Below are positions 39,983 through 52,520 of a stretch of 64,000 nt of DNA, one piece after another. The stretch spans positions 7,874,001 through 7,938,000 of the forward strand of contig NC_087118.1 of the NCBI RefSeq assembly GCF_963855985.1, in the 5' to 3' direction. This DNA comes from Ostrinia nubilalis. Lineage: Eukaryota > Arthropoda > Insecta > Lepidoptera > Crambidae. Within the stretch, counting starts at the first letter, position 1. Every line of letters begins with the position of its first letter. A program made the translations under genes and the position numbers. The notes under the pieces were generated by a model. It searched no databases. It was not told the origin of the DNA and was given only the letters and a program-made list of their open reading frames with translations.

Positions 39983-41224
39983 ATCGGAAAGTGTTAGAGG
40001 CTGGTAGTATGAGACGTTTTTACGTTGAAGAGAAATTGAGAAGGTTTTAGGCCTGCGGGGATTGTGATTCGTGCTAAAGCTAAGTTTACCTAACAATTTG
40101 GGAGAGTATATGTGGGAGTGCAGTATTTTGTGGAGACAAATGAGCTCTTGTTCATTTCTGCGGATATGAAGTGGCACCACGTTATATTTACGTAAGCGAT
40201 CCTCATATGAACGGCATTGTCTGCTGACTCCTTGTCGGTAGCTTAAGATTTTGAGAGCTTTCTTTTGGACATTTTCAAGTCTGTTGCGGTGAATAGCATA
40301 GTGAGGAGACCATACAACTGAACCGTACTCTAGTGTGCTTCTAACTAGGCTGAAGTAAAGTGTAAGGAAACTTCTTGGGTTTCTAAAACCCTTCGTGTTT
40401 CTAGAGATGAAACCTAGTAACTGTAGTGCTTTCTTGGTTATATGGTCGTAATGAGAGCGAAAGGAGAGTGTGTCATCAAAATATATACCCAAATCCCTTG
40501 TCACGTTGCTCCGATCCAGTATTTGATGGTCTATCCTGTAATCATAGTGTATTTTTCGCTTCTTTAGAGTGAAAGACATGGCAAAACATTTTTTTATATT
40601 GAGGAACATTCGATTCGACTCACACCAAACCGCAACCGCTTCAAGATCTCTCTGCATTGCTTCACAGTCTCTGGTACTGGTGATCGAGTTGAAAAGCTTT
40701 AAGTCATCGGCGTACAACAAGCAAGGGGTGGATAGATTTTCTACAAGGTCGTTTATGTGAATCACAAACAATAATGGGCCCAGATGAGATCCCTGAGGGA
40801 CGCCTGATGTTACTGCTGCTGGTTCAGAAAGATACCCTTTAAGTGCCACTAATTGAGTTCTATTTTCAAGATACGATTGCAGCCAACGAAGCAGGTCTCC
40901 ATGGAAGCCATACGCCGACAACTTCGTCACTAATATTATGTGATTAACCTTGTCGAATGCTTTTTTGAAGTCCGTGTAAACTGCATCCACCTGACCTCCA
41001 CGGTCCAGAACGCCAGATATAAAAGTGGAATATTCAAGTAAATTACTAACTGTTGACCGTTGCTGAATGAAGCCGTGTTGTGAATCAGAGATATAAGGTT
41101 TTACTTGATTATAAATATGATCAAAGACAACTGATTCGAAAAGCTTTGCCATGGCAGACAAAATACTAATGGGTCTATAATTTTCTATATTGTCTTTGTC
41201 TCCTGATTTGTGTATTGGTACCAC
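39743..41224 (-). pseudogene. Jockey-like reverse transcriptase of the chimeric LINE, C-terminus replaced
   Basis: 493 codons beginning VVPIHKSGDKDN. RT blocks: NYRPISILSAMAKLFESVV, YTDFKKAFDKVNHIIL, SGVPQGSHLGPLLF and LLYADDLKLF. The thumb (FLTLYFSLVRSTLEYGSVVW) is most like the ORF2 at 8784-11705. Its last 70 or so codons read through an inserted repeat (39735-39982), giving nonsense sequence from the GACA array, so the natural end is lost. The frame extends above 41224 to the chimeric junction. Confidence 0.8.
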
Positions 41225-41370
41225 ATGCGCTGATTTCCAGTATTCTGGGAAACCAGTTACTAAGGATTTGTTGTATAGGAGCAGAAGTGGGAGGCTTAGC
41301 TCGTCAGCACATTCTCTGAGGAACCTTCTGCCGTCCGCTACTTCTTTGTCCGTATTAATTGAACAATCTT

Positions 41371-42502
41371 CTATTTGAGTGCAAATTCACTGTCACGCGG
41401 CTTAGTTTTGCCAGTTTCATGATTTATTACATTCCATGTCTCTTTTATTTTATTATTGGCGTTGTTTATTTTATCTCGTATATACAGAGATTTAGCCAAG
41501 TAGCAAACTTTTTTAAACATTTTAGAATATTTTTTGACATGGTCTTTAAAAGATAAACTATTATTGTACCTTTTCATACCGTATAACTCATATAATGTAT
41601 TTCTGCTCTTGTGAATACCTATAGTTGCCCAGTCACTAAATTTCGAACGTTCCTTTGGTTGAATTTTTTTCGCAGTAAAGACTTTCTTGTACTCATTTTT
41701 GATGCAGTCAAATAGATTACTGTAAAGTGCCTCTGGATCACCCTCGGTGTATGGAACAAGATGCACTTTATTACTTAAATTATTCTTGAAATTTTCTAAT
41801 CGACCACTTGTAATAAGGTGTACAAATAATTCGTTTTTGAGTATTATCATTATTTAGAGTGGTACATTTTAATGAAACTAATTGGCCACAATGATCAGAA
41901 GTTAACTTGTTAATAATTGATTTTCTTTCGGGAACACAATTACAAAAGATGTTATCTAAACAGGTAGCCGTTGTATCTGTTATTCTTGTCGGCTCCATGA
42001 ATTGGGCATGTAAATCAAAAGATTTAAAAAGAGTTAGCAGTCTCATACTCATGGATGAGCTTTCCATCAAGTTAACGTTAAAGTCACCACAAACTAAGAT
42101 TTTTTTATTTTTGTTGCTGACCTTATTAAGGGCATCTTCCATAACCGCCTCAAATACACTAAAGTCACCAGAAGGTGGTCGATACACGCATAATACAATA
42201 TATCTCTCAAGCTCCACACAAGAAATTTCAATAACTCGCTCAACCGAAAGCCCTACTACGTCATGTCGTCCCTTGCATTTTAAATTATTATTAATAAATA
42301 TTACAGATCCACCGTGAATAGCAGATTTTCGAAAAAAAGCACTAGATAATTGATAACCATCAATATGAAAGGAACCTTCTGCCTTTTTTAGCCAATGTTC
42401 AGTAATACAAATGACATTTACATTATGGCTTTTTAAAAATAATTCTAATTCTAGATCCTTGCCGGCCAAACCCTGGATATTTTGGTGAACAATATTAAAC
42501 AT
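41371..42502 (-). pseudogene. CR1-like endonuclease region, one frameshift
   Basis: 42502 down to about 41830: IVHQNIQGLAGKDLELELF, VICITEHWL, ILVCGDFNVNLM and KLTSDHCGQLV, a complete endonuclease core. A frameshift near 41830 moves to the frame 41850-41371 (KNELFVHLITSGRLENF; WATIGIHKSRNTLYELYGMK), the linker before the RT. It ends in TAG at 41371, after which the frame continues into the chimeric RT. The sequence resembles the element at 33439-36333, not Jockey. Confidence 0.75.
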
Positions 42503-42683
42503 GGAAGGGCTGGCCTTTGTCTGATGTCTTAGTTTAAACTACTAGTACTAGTAGGCACTATTACATTATTACTGCTAGTATTTTTTATACTATTGTCATG
42601 ATTAAAAATACAATTAATATTGTATGCTAACAAAGTAGCTAATTGTGATCTTAAATTATGAGGCAGGTGTATAGGGCTGCCAG

Positions 42684-43988
42684 TCAATTGTTTATCAATA
42701 AATTTGTGTCGAAAAACACAAATTTTTCGCTGTGACGTTGACATAAATTAAATATTTGAGTATTCAATAAGTGAATACTGTTATTCCTCTCCTTTGAATA
42801 ATTTCTACAGAAGGGCAAGGCACACAAAATTACTTTTTTAACATCAAGATGGCAGAGAGAAGAGAAGTGGTGAATAACATTTCTTTTGTTAACACTCTGT
42901 GAACTTCCTAATACAAGAACTAGTATAGATTCCCTATTTAAGTTACTTTGTTGTAGGCTATTCATTATCTGGTCAAAAGAAGCATCTGGCATACAATTAT
43001 TCAAAACATTGCAGTCAATTTTTTTGTGTAACAGTGGCCCATAACCTATCCCTAGACTGTCTGATAGTATAACGACATTTCTAGATGGTTTTGACAATGA
43101 TGGCCTAAGGCAAACATTAGGTTGATGCTTTTTTGGCAATTTACATGTACTTAATTGCAAAAGATTATTTGCAGCCAGGATATGTTCTTTGATTTGTTCC
43201 TGGGCAGAGTGGTATTTAGAAGATAGAAGTTCTAAAGACTTATGTAAATCACCAATATCAGCCTCCAGCCGCTCAATGTCAGAGGCATGATTTGACCTAC
43301 TTTCCACTAATTTATCATGATAAATTTCTAAAGAATCAATTAAATCTAAGCGTTTTTTCCTCAGTGAGATATTTTTATAAAAGACTGCTTGCTTCTTTAT
43401 TAATTTTTTAGTTTTTGTAATATACCTATTGATTTTGATATATTTTTTTAACTTGTTCTTGCTTGAAAATTCAAATCTCTGATCTCTAGTCCCAAGATGG
43501 CCAGTTTTACAGGACAAGTTCATGTCTGAAGCCGCTTCGTGACCTCCGGGGCTCCCAATCAGTTCATCGTACAAACTAAGTGTGTGAGCGAACTCCTGTT
43601 GTTTTTTGTCATCTTCGAGGTGCATAATGGTCTTGTTGGCATCCCGCAGCTCTGCCTCCAATTCATGATTGCGAGTCAGGGCCTGCTCGTAGACATTACT
43701 GCACTGGTCAAAACTGGTGCTGATGGTGTGTAGCAGGCTATCCCGGTGCTCGGAGACTTCCTGGTAGCGAGTGTGCAATTCAGCCAAATCTTTCTTGAGA
43801 TGAGTGTTTTTGTTTATAATACTCTGGATATCTTCTTCACTCTCCTCTCTCTCCCTGATAAGCTGATTACAGGTTTCTTGACTCAATTTTAGTTCTTCGA
43901 GTGCCCTCTTGAGTTTTAATTCTGTATTTTGTGCGGCTGCCTTGCGGGTAAGCATGATGTGAAATTGACCTCCGCTGAAAATGATCAA
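42684..43988 (-). CDS. LINE ORF1: coiled coil plus SGNH-esterase-like domain, intact
   Basis: 434 codons; the likely true start is MLTRKAAAQNTELKLKR near 43955. Residues 10-130 are heptad-rich (ELKLKRALEELKLSQETCNQ; LRDANKTIMHLEDDKKQQE), followed by a second coiled coil (RLEADIGDLHKSLELLSS). The C-terminal NVVILSDSLGIGYGPLL and ILVLVLGSSQSV match the SGNH domain of CR1-clade ORF1 proteins, with the serine in SDSLG. It probably acts as the RNA-binding partner of ORF2. The 155-bp stretch between it and the endonuclease frame has no ORF of note. Confidence 0.7.
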   Translation of the reverse strand: MIIFSGGQFHIMLTRKAAAQNTELKLKRALEELKLSQETCNQLIREREESEEDIQSIINKNTHLKKDLAELHTRYQEVSEHRDSLLHTISTSFDQCSNVYEQALTRNHELEAELRDANKTIMHLEDDKKQQEFAHTLSLYDELIGSPGGHEAASDMNLSCKTGHLGTRDQRFEFSSKNKLKKYIKINRYITKTKKLIKKQAVFYKNISLRKKRLDLIDSLEIYHDKLVESRSNHASDIERLEADIGDLHKSLELLSSKYHSAQEQIKEHILAANNLLQLSTCKLPKKHQPNVCLRPSLSKPSRNVVILSDSLGIGYGPLLHKKIDCNVLNNCMPDASFDQIMNSLQQSNLNRESILVLVLGSSQSVNKRNVIHHFSSLCHLDVKKVILCALPFCRNYSKERNNSIHLLNTQIFNLCQRHSEKFVFFDTNLLINN

Positions 43989-44743
43989 AGAAGGGTGTAC
44001 AATACAAGTTATAAAATATAACTTAGTTTTGAAATAATCTAATCTACCAGGGCTATATTAATTAGTCAAGAATTTGACTGTGTTTCTTTTAAATATTATT
44101 ATTAAAAATATTTCTAGTTTGATAATCATAAAATATGAAGATTTTGAATCAATTACTAAATTATTTTAGTTTGAGGGTAATTAGTTATCTAATTTAAATT
44201 TCAATAATGCGTGTTATGATTTCCCTGGGATAGAACAAATTACAGGCAAAGTTTTATAATAGCCATATGTAAAAGGTAAAAGTAATAAAGTTATAAAGGT
44301 GTTAAACTGTTGTGACAGTTGGTTTCAATATCACTTTGCTCTTGTTCAATTTCAAGTAAAATTTAATTATGAACACCGTTATATGCAATGATTTCCTCGA
44401 ATTAGAGGTTCAGATATAATATTATTAAACAACTAAGAAACTAAAAAGGACCTATGAGTTTATGCAGTATAAACTTTGTTTACAAGTTGAGGTTAGGCTC
44501 AATTACTAGATATTTTATTATTTGAGACACTAGGCTCAGTATTAGAAATATAGTCCTAATTAACACTTAACTTAATTCTAAATAAAGATTATGAAAACAA
44601 TACTCCCCTGTTTTAATTAATTGTTGTATTGACGATTTTTCAAAATCGTCATGTCATGTCACCGGTAAATTTTTCCTTCATTATTTCGTTGCAGTTATGG
44701 GTTGAATGCTTGATTTTTGTGGTAATTTCACTAAACTAAACTA
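43989..44743. other. Non-coding stretch between the chimeric LINE and the right duplication arm
   Basis: 755 bp of AT-rich sequence with no gene. It may include the LINE 5' UTR. Near 44630-44655 is a short hairpin, TGACGATTTTTCAAAATCGTCA. The arm begins directly after ACTAAACTAAACTA. Confidence 0.5.
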
Positions 44744-45181
44744 AATTTTTCCTACCGAGTAGCCTAAATCGCCTAATATTTTTTTTTCTTAAAGTAGCCT
44801 AATTCGCCTAACATTTTGAGCTAAGTATACAAAAATTGCTTATACAAATACATATCAAATCGACACATTAATGACAAACAGCTGTTTATCTCTTTCTAAC
44901 TTACCCATGGTGACGTATAAAAAAAGAGATAGATAATGTTTGGTCAGTACTCATTCTGGCGACTTTTTCATATGACGTCACTACCTGACTTGTGCCGAGT
45001 ACATATAGTTCCAAAATACTGGACTGTCCTATCGATGACATTGACAGTGGGGCGCCACCGTCAATACCGGATCGCTGGTTCCGATTTTTGCCATGTTGGA
45101 AACCATATAGTTGAACGATGGTAGCGCCCCCCTGTCATTGAGTTTGGTGGGACAGTTCAGCGTGGGTCATCTATACAAGAT

Positions 45182-45218
45182 TTAAGAAAACAACATGGCA
45201 ATCAGCTGACAACTATAC

Positions 45219-45261
<43 letters not shown>

Positions 45262-45319
45262 CAAACCTGTCAGCTGATTGCCTATATTGCGGCCATGTTG
45301 TTTTCTTAAATCGTGTATT
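45182..45319. mobile_element. Foldback MITE with (CA)n loop, duplicated copy
   Basis: Reverse-complement counterpart of 19302-19440 within the right arm, with ACATGCAAACCTG where the left arm implies ACATACAAACCTG. Confidence 0.65.
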
Positions 45320-47023
45320 TATAATGCGTGTAAGTGTGTGCGTAATGTATGTACTGAGCACGTTTATTTTAAAGTTACGCCAAGTCCATGAGATACGAGT
45401 ACCTATTACCTATCCTACAAATATTGTTATGCGAAAGCTAGTATCTCATATCTATACTTGTACGCACAGTACGCAATAGTTCTATCTCACTCTTATGAAG
45501 AGTGAGCGAATGGAAAGAACGGTGGATGTCTCAGATTAAGTGTTAGGTGGATGATGTGCATTATTACGTTTCGTTACTTTTGTTACATGCAAAATTTATT
45601 TTTCCAAGGTAATCGTGAAGTAGGGTATTTCGCCAAAAATGGTCAATTTTGCCTAATTTCCTTGGTATGAAAAATTTTTTTGTTTTTAACTATTTTTAGT
45701 TTCCCATTGCATTAAGTAGCAAAAACTAAGCTAATATATCTAAAAGGGGTGTCATAATTCGTTTTAGAAACAAAGTTATAAGGTCATGAATTTTTGGTAG
45801 CCAAGGAAATTATTTTAAACAATTGTTTCTCGTAAGTTTTCTTCTGTGGTTTGCTTTTTTTTGTTCGACCCATTTTTGTGTACCTGCGCAAGCAAACATT
45901 CCAATGAATATTGTATCATTACGACCTTTTTACACAACTAAGGGAGATAAATGCAGTAGATTGAGTTAAGAGTTAAAAACAAGTTGTTTTATATCTATTC
46001 TGATACCCGTTTCTTAAAATGAAAATTTTAAACTTATTCTAATAAAGAAATACTCAAAATTTGACGTTACGCCGAATTAAAAATGGTCTGTTATAATTTC
46101 CTAGGCCATTTTATGCCATGGAAAACAAGGAAATTAGGACCAAAGAAATTAGATTTATGCCTAAAAGACACCACAGACAAAAACCTATTTACCCTATGCA
46201 TTTACTATTTAAATCATGGGTTTACCCCTACAAACACTACATCTGTGTAAATAAACAATAAAATTAATCCATTGTTTAGCTGCAAAAAACCGTCCAAAGA
46301 AATTGACTTTTTAGTAAACAAAAACCCAAGGAGGGACCTACTTATGCGATTTGACGCGAAACTGTTCAACGAAGTACTGTCCTGCCTCGATGACCTCTTG
46401 GGATGAAATGGCCGAGTGTAACGGTGCAGTGCATTACATTCTAAGTTCTTTCGTTTCGTTACTACAATGGTCGAAAAGAAGACCCAGGGAAATTATACTT
46501 TGGACTCGGACAAGAACTTAACTTCTGTCAACTGTCAACCGATCACTCCGAATGCTCGGATTAAAATAATATTTTCTGTGTTATTCTTGTGCGTCCGAGC
46601 CCCTGGACTATATATTTCCCTTCAGTAAGTGACAGGCCTGTCTTGTGCATAAGGACAGACTATCCCGTGGCTGTTTTGAGCTGTGTTTTGATAATCTTCA
46701 GTCATCATCCAGTATTGACAGTATCCAAGGACGCCCTTTTTGACAACGTGGGTTGCCGTAAGCCAGCCAATAAGCGGATGTAATCCAACGCATGCGCTAC
46801 GGCAACCCGTCACCGTTTCCTCGGCGTGCGCTGTCCACGCATGCGCGGTTCTTCGCCTTTTAGCTGCGCTGCTTAGCAACCAAGCCGACGACGTGACGTG
46901 TTGATAACAATGATGACATATGGGATGTTTAAATGTGCTGTGTTTTTATATTTTATTTTTATGAGTTTTTGGAATCCTTTTTATTAGTTTAGCGTCATAA
47001 TTACTCTATTTGTCTTGACGTGA

Positions 47024-49883
47024 ATGTCGGCAAGTTCTTCAATTCCTGGCAGCGACGACGTACAACTGGTACAATGCCCTCATTGCCCACAGCCCCGGTT
47101 TTTTAAAGGTAACCGGGGCTTGAATATACACATTGGCAGATGTCATAAACCCCCTCATGTTTCCTCACCAGCAGTTTCTCCAGCTCCACAGCCGGCTAAC
47201 CAACCTCTTTGGCAAACTCGGCAACCTAAAAAATTCACTTCCACTCTTGAAAAGAATCCCTCGTTCTGCACGGCCTTCAGTCGCTGTTGCTCTAGCACAT
47301 TGCATCGAGCATGTGATTAGAGTAAACACGACTGAGAGCTGGGCAGAACTCCTAACGTTTTCCTATAGAATCCTACATATCAATCAAAATAATAGCATGT
47401 CATTAACACAAAAAATAAAAGAAAACTGCCGTCTAAATCCCTCCGTTCATTCCATTGTTATTCCTCCCTCTCGACCCCAAAATTCCAAAAAATCCATTAA
47501 ATTAATTGAATCAAAAGTTAGCGATGGTGATCTCCGTGGAGCCGCCAATCTTTTATTTAGCAACGATGTTGTCGCCTTCGACTGCCAGGAAACACTCAGT
47601 GCTCTTGAGGATAAGCACCCACCTCCAGCACCGAATCTCCTCCTGCCTCCGCCTCCTGATCCTACCGCTGCCCACATAATCTGCAAAGAAGATGACGTAT
47701 CGTCTGCCATCTTTTCATTCAAAAGCGGGTCTGCCAGCGGCCTAGACGGTCTTTCACCACAACACCTGAAAGACCTTCTCTCTGTCTCAGTCGGTGACGC
47801 TGGCAGAGTATTATTACACAATATGACTCTTTTGGTAAACCTAATGCTATCCGGCGAAGTCCCAGCTGATATTATCGAAATTCTTTATGGAGCCAACTTA
47901 ATAGCTTTACGGAAAAAAGATGGCGGCATTCGCCCTATAGCTGTTGGCTCCACCCTTCGCCGTATAGCATCCAAAATTTGCTGTTCTCACATTTTACCTA
48001 CCGTTTCTGCAGAGTTCCAACCAGTACAGCTTGGTTTCGGCGTCAAAGGTGGATGCGAAGCAGCCGTTCACGCTCTCCGTACCTTCCTGTCACTTGACGC
48101 CGCGGAGGTGGTGCTGAAGGTGGATGTCAAGAACGCCTTCAACTCGGTAGATAGAGGTGCCTTGCTTTCAGCCATTCATCAAAAAGTTCCTCATATTTAC
48201 AATTATCTTTGGCAATGCTATAGCAAACCCACAAAATTAATTTTCAAAAACAACCTATTATATTCATCTGTCGGCTGTCAGCAAGGCGATCCTCTCGGGC
48301 CCGCTATTTTTAGTTTGGCAATACAACCCATTATTGATTCACTAAATTCAAAATTTAATGTGTGGTACCTAGATGACGGAACTATCGCTGGCGATATTTC
48401 ATCCGTTCTCTCAGACTTCCACACCATCATTGATAAATTCAAAAGTATCGGACTTGATCTCAATTATTCAAAATGCGAGCTATTTATCCCAGAATCAAAA
48501 TTTTCACATGTTCAGTTACAAGACATTATTACAAAATTTTCGGCTTTAGCTCCCAATATCAAAATTCTCAATAATACGTCACTCCGTCTTTTAGGTTCCC
48601 CTATTTTTGACGAGGCTATTCCGATTTTTATTAATGAACAAATTTCCAAATTTCAGCAGTCCTCCGAAAATATGCTAAAGATAAACCCTCACATGGCTTT
48701 GTATTTAATCCGTTTTTGCGCATATGCCCCAAAATTTATATATTTTTTACGTAGTACCCATTTTTGGCTTTTTCCAGGACTACTATCAATCATTGATAGT
48801 TCGCTCAGGGAGACACTCTCCAAAATTCTAAATTGTGCATTTAGCGATAACGCCTGGAAACAGGCCTCTCTCCCTGTGCGTTTCGGAGGACTAGGCACAC
48901 GTCAGATATCGCATATTGCCCTTCCAGCTTTTCTGTCTTCTGCGTATGGTACAGCCGAACTCTTTAATAAATTACTATCCCCTTCTTTAGGGGTAGTGGA
49001 GTTGGCTCACCTCGCAGAAGCCAGAAACGCTTGGACTAGGGCATGCCCGGGAGCCGATCCACCTACCTCTCTATCGTCTCAGAGGTAGTGGGACGAGCCG
49101 CTCTGTTTGCGTTTTCAGAGTGATCTATTGGCTTCCTCCGAAAATGCTGCAGAGCGTGCTCGCCTACTAGCGGTCTTTCAGGCAGAGTCCGGTTATTGGC
49201 TACATGCTCTTCCTTCGGCCAATATCGGGACTCTGCTTGACAGGAGTACACTATCCCTTGCCATTTCCCTTAGACTTGGCGTCAAGACAAACCATCCCCA
49301 TCGCTGTCGTTGCGGTACTCGCGTCGGTGAGTTAGGACACCATGGCCTCTCATGCCAAATGAGCGCTGGTCGAGTCTCCCGACACGCCTGCATCAATGAC
49401 GTCATCCGCAGAGCTCTTGTCGCCGTCAATGTGCCAGCAGTTTTAGAGCCTAACGGCATATTCCATGACGACGGCAAGAGACCTGACGGCATGACGCTCA
49501 TTCCCTGGAAGCAGGGACGTCCTCTTGTGTGGGACGCAACATGCGCGGATACGCTTGCTCCGTCTCATACAGGAGGTACCTCCCTTGCCGCAGGCGCGGC
49601 GGCGGCCTCGGCTGAGTGCTCCAAGCGGCGCAAATATGCAGCTCTCAATGAGAGTTATATATTTGTGCCGTTTGGGGTTGAGACTATGGGACCATGGGGT
49701 CCAAGCGCTCGTTCCTTTTATAAGGAACTGGCAAAGAGGCTCACCGAGGTGACCGGTGATCAAAAGGCTGGCAGCTATTTTGGTCAGAGAATTAGCCTGG
49801 CCATTCAACGTGGCAATGCTGCCAGCCTTTTGGGCACCATTCCCGACTGCGGCGCTGGGGGTGAAGTATTTTTTATTTTGTAA
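47024..49883 (+). pseudogene. Broken copy of the RT with restriction-like endonuclease
   Basis: Same protein as 14730-17591 but with a 2-bp deletion near 47218 (CTCTCGG became CTCGG), which shifts the frame after PLWQT, and a C-to-T nonsense change at 49086 (CAG to TAG). The middle frame runs 47133-49088 and the last 49107-49883. One further missense (Ile to Arg) lies near the C-terminus. RT and endonuclease motifs are otherwise unchanged. Confidence 0.92.
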
Positions 49884-51272
49884 ATAGTTTTTATCATTAG
49901 TAATTTTTAAATTTTAGTTTTTAAGTCATTTTAAGTTAATGTAATGTATTATTATAAAATTTATTCACTTCACTTTATTTCCTTCCTTTAAGTATTTGAC
50001 ATTTAAAGTTTTTATTTTCCGATAGCCAAACGTTTCTCAAATATAAAGAGAGTGCTATTAGAATGAAATTACGCTTCAATTTGTTATAATGTGCCTTCAT
50101 TTTGGCAAACAACAGTAATGGACATAACAAGGAAATTAGAAAATCGACTTTTGATTAAGTTTTTCTTCGGTATTATTTGTAGTTTCTGCTATTGTAATAG
50201 CAAAAACAAATAAAACTTTTGATGAACTTTCCCATAAAAATAGTTTTATACATATAGATATAAAAAAACATGTGTTCGCCTGCCTGGACACAGAAAATTT
50301 ACTGTTTTGGCGAAATACCCAGTAGCCTAAATAGCCCGATCTTTTTTTCTAGGTAGCCTAAATGGCTACTGGTAGCCGTTGGCATTTTTTGGTCGCCATT
50401 TGACCCCCGAAGGTAGCCTAAATGGCGATAATTCGCCTAATCTGGCAGCACTGGCGGCGGGAGCATCGAGGCCGTAGGCGCGTCGCTTGCGCATGCATAA
50501 AAAACAGCCCGCCCGCTCGACAGAGAACAAAAGAAATATTTAACAACTTGTTTCGCGCGGGTTTGCTTGTAGATTCATTATTTTATTTATTTTATTAGTG
50601 TAGAACAATATAAATTATTTAATTAAGTTATTTAGTTAGGTAGTTTACGTAGATTTAGATATATTATTATTAAAGTTTATTTATTTAGGTAGATAATAGT
50701 AATTAAATTAGAATTTAGATCTAAGATAACGTCAGCGGTAACGCTAACCGTTACATATCCCCCTTTTTACGGGGGATCAATCACCCGAATTGATCTGCCC
50801 TCTAGACAAGTGGCAAAATCTGACATTCTATTCGGACGGATTTGATTTTCGAAAAGTGTGACTAGTCTAGTCTACTAATAGACCCATTGATCGCGTTCGA
50901 AGCACCTGTGCGACGCTAAACTAGTCACGACATGCAACGAAACAAGGGACCAACTATCCGGCCGCCGGATATCCGGCTATCCGGCCTAGCAGCTGGCCGG
51001 ATATCCGGTATCCGGTATCCGGTCAAACAACTATCCGTTTCATCTCTAGTTAAAATAGGGTGAGGGGGAGGTAAGAGGGTTGTGCGCGGGTGATTTTTTG
51101 ATAGCTCCATGCGCCAAGTTCATTAAAATAATCGTGTTGTACCTCTTTGGAGGTAAGTGCGTAGGGATGATGATACTAAGGTAGAACCTAAGGGCACCTT
51201 CATTTAGCGCGCTTTACATAATAAATAAAAGATTGTAACTGGCACCTTAATATTTTAAATGCAAAAGTATGG

Positions 51273-51413
51273 GCTTGTCCACATCACGACGGCACGACGT
51301 CGGCGCCGTTCACCGGCACGACGTCGGCGCCGTTCATCGGCGCGGTGCCGGCCGACGTCGGTGCCGGTGCCGGTGAACGGCGCCGACGTCGTGCCGTCGT
51401 GATGTGGACAAGC
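51273..51413. repeat. GC-rich foldback, duplicated copy
   Basis: Identical to 13200-13340. Because the hairpin is nearly self-complementary it reads similarly in both orientations; the asymmetric loop confirms the inverted orientation. Confidence 0.85.
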
Positions 51414-52192
51414 ACTATATCTGTTACATTCCACGCTTCAACCGTTGAACCGATTTGAATGAAATTTGATATGGAACTATAGAGGTGATTTCAGACCTGA
51501 GAAAGGACATAGGCTACTTTACTACGGGAAAATCGGATGAAACTGCAGGGGAAAAAGCTAGTTCGTTCATAAACGTAACCCACAACTATGTTTTATTTTC
51601 AATAAAAGCTTATTTGGCTATTTATTAAAATCCGTACATTCAATTCCCTTCTTAAATCCTGTACATCTCACACGTATACAGGGTGTTTCTTGTAAGGTGT
51701 CAAGCCGAAGGCAGGTGATAGGTGAGGACTAGACCTATCGATTTCACCCCCATGTATGTTCTACGATTTTTCATAGTTTAGAAGTTATCGTTAATTTTGT
51801 GATAAGTTTTAGTTTTAGTTTTGTTAATTTTGTGATATAAAATTGTATGACCCAGTAGGCTTTAAATTTTTTTATCTTTTTTTTGGGTGGGCTTTTCTCA
51901 GATTTCTTTTTTTTTACAGATTCCCTATTAATTGCAGATTTTTGAAAAAAATAATCAACTTCCTATCTTTGATGCAAGATACAAAATTTTTGCTAGAAAC
52001 ATAAAAAATATGCTTTTAGCGGAACATTCTAAAATTTTCAACTTAAAGGTTTGAAAAAAAAAAAGAACTTCCGTAGGTCCAAAATAATTTTAAAAACTGC
52101 GCAGTTTTATGAACTTTTATAATAACACAAAAAAACATGTACTTAATAGGCCATTATTTTCTGTAATCGCTCCACTCAAGTGGCAAGTTGGA

Positions 52193-52520
52193 CAATTGAA
52201 CTTGAGTGAACTTGGTACAATTATTCTTCATACTCCTGGGCAGGTTATAGGATACCTAGGAATTCCCACGGGAATGGGAGTTAGCGGGAAAAAACATTTG
52301 TATGAAAAATCTAAACCGCTTAAGTTAGACGCTTGAAATTTGGCATGCAGGTACCTTAGTAAACTTGAAGCTTAGTTACAACAGGATATTGCAAAATTCC
52401 CACGGGAACGGGAGTTAGCGGAAAAAAACATTTGTATGAAAAAATCTAAACCGCGTAAGATAGATGAAGGGGGTAAAACGGGATCCACGCGTACGAAGTC
52501 GCGGGCGGCCGCTAGTTTAA
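52193..52520. repeat. Lepidopteran repeat with two similar halves and a CTAGT end (Helitron-like?)
   Basis: AATTCCCACGGGAATGGGAG ... AAAAACATTTGTATGAAAA near 52260 recurs near 52395 with a few changes. It finishes GAAGTCGCGGGCGGCCGCTAGT at about 52512. The CTAG-T ending after a GC-rich stretch is the form of a Helitron 3' terminus. The 5' end is not visible because the inverted duplication border is adjacent. Class uncertain. Confidence 0.4.

Larger units (their letters stand above)
39586..43988 (-). mobile_element. Chimeric LINE: CR1-like ORF1 and endonuclease joined to a Jockey-like RT
   Basis: A tail of AT-rich pentamers lies at about 39586-39600. From 3' to 5' it has a Jockey-like RT (39743-41370), then a CR1-like endonuclease region (41371-42502), then a coiled-coil ORF1 (42684-43988). 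The frame of the endonuclease part continues through a TAG (41371) to VAD and then GRRFLRECADELS at about 41328, where the RT of the other family starts in the same frame. The RT end is interrupted by a short repeat at 39735-39982. Confidence 0.65.
44744..52192. repeat. Right arm of the 7.45-kb inverted duplication (derived copy)
   Basis: Reverse complement of 12422-19873. It holds the inner hAT without one end (44744-50453, with its end CTGGCAGCACTG and GCGGCGGG after it), part of the outer hAT (to 51048, then GTTAAAAT), and the TACAGGGTG arm (51677-52192). Both of its borders lie inside elements rather than at element ends, so it did not arrive by transposition of those elements. Differences seen include a 2-bp deletion and a nonsense change in the RT, a few substitutions and microsatellite length. 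Confidence 0.95.
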
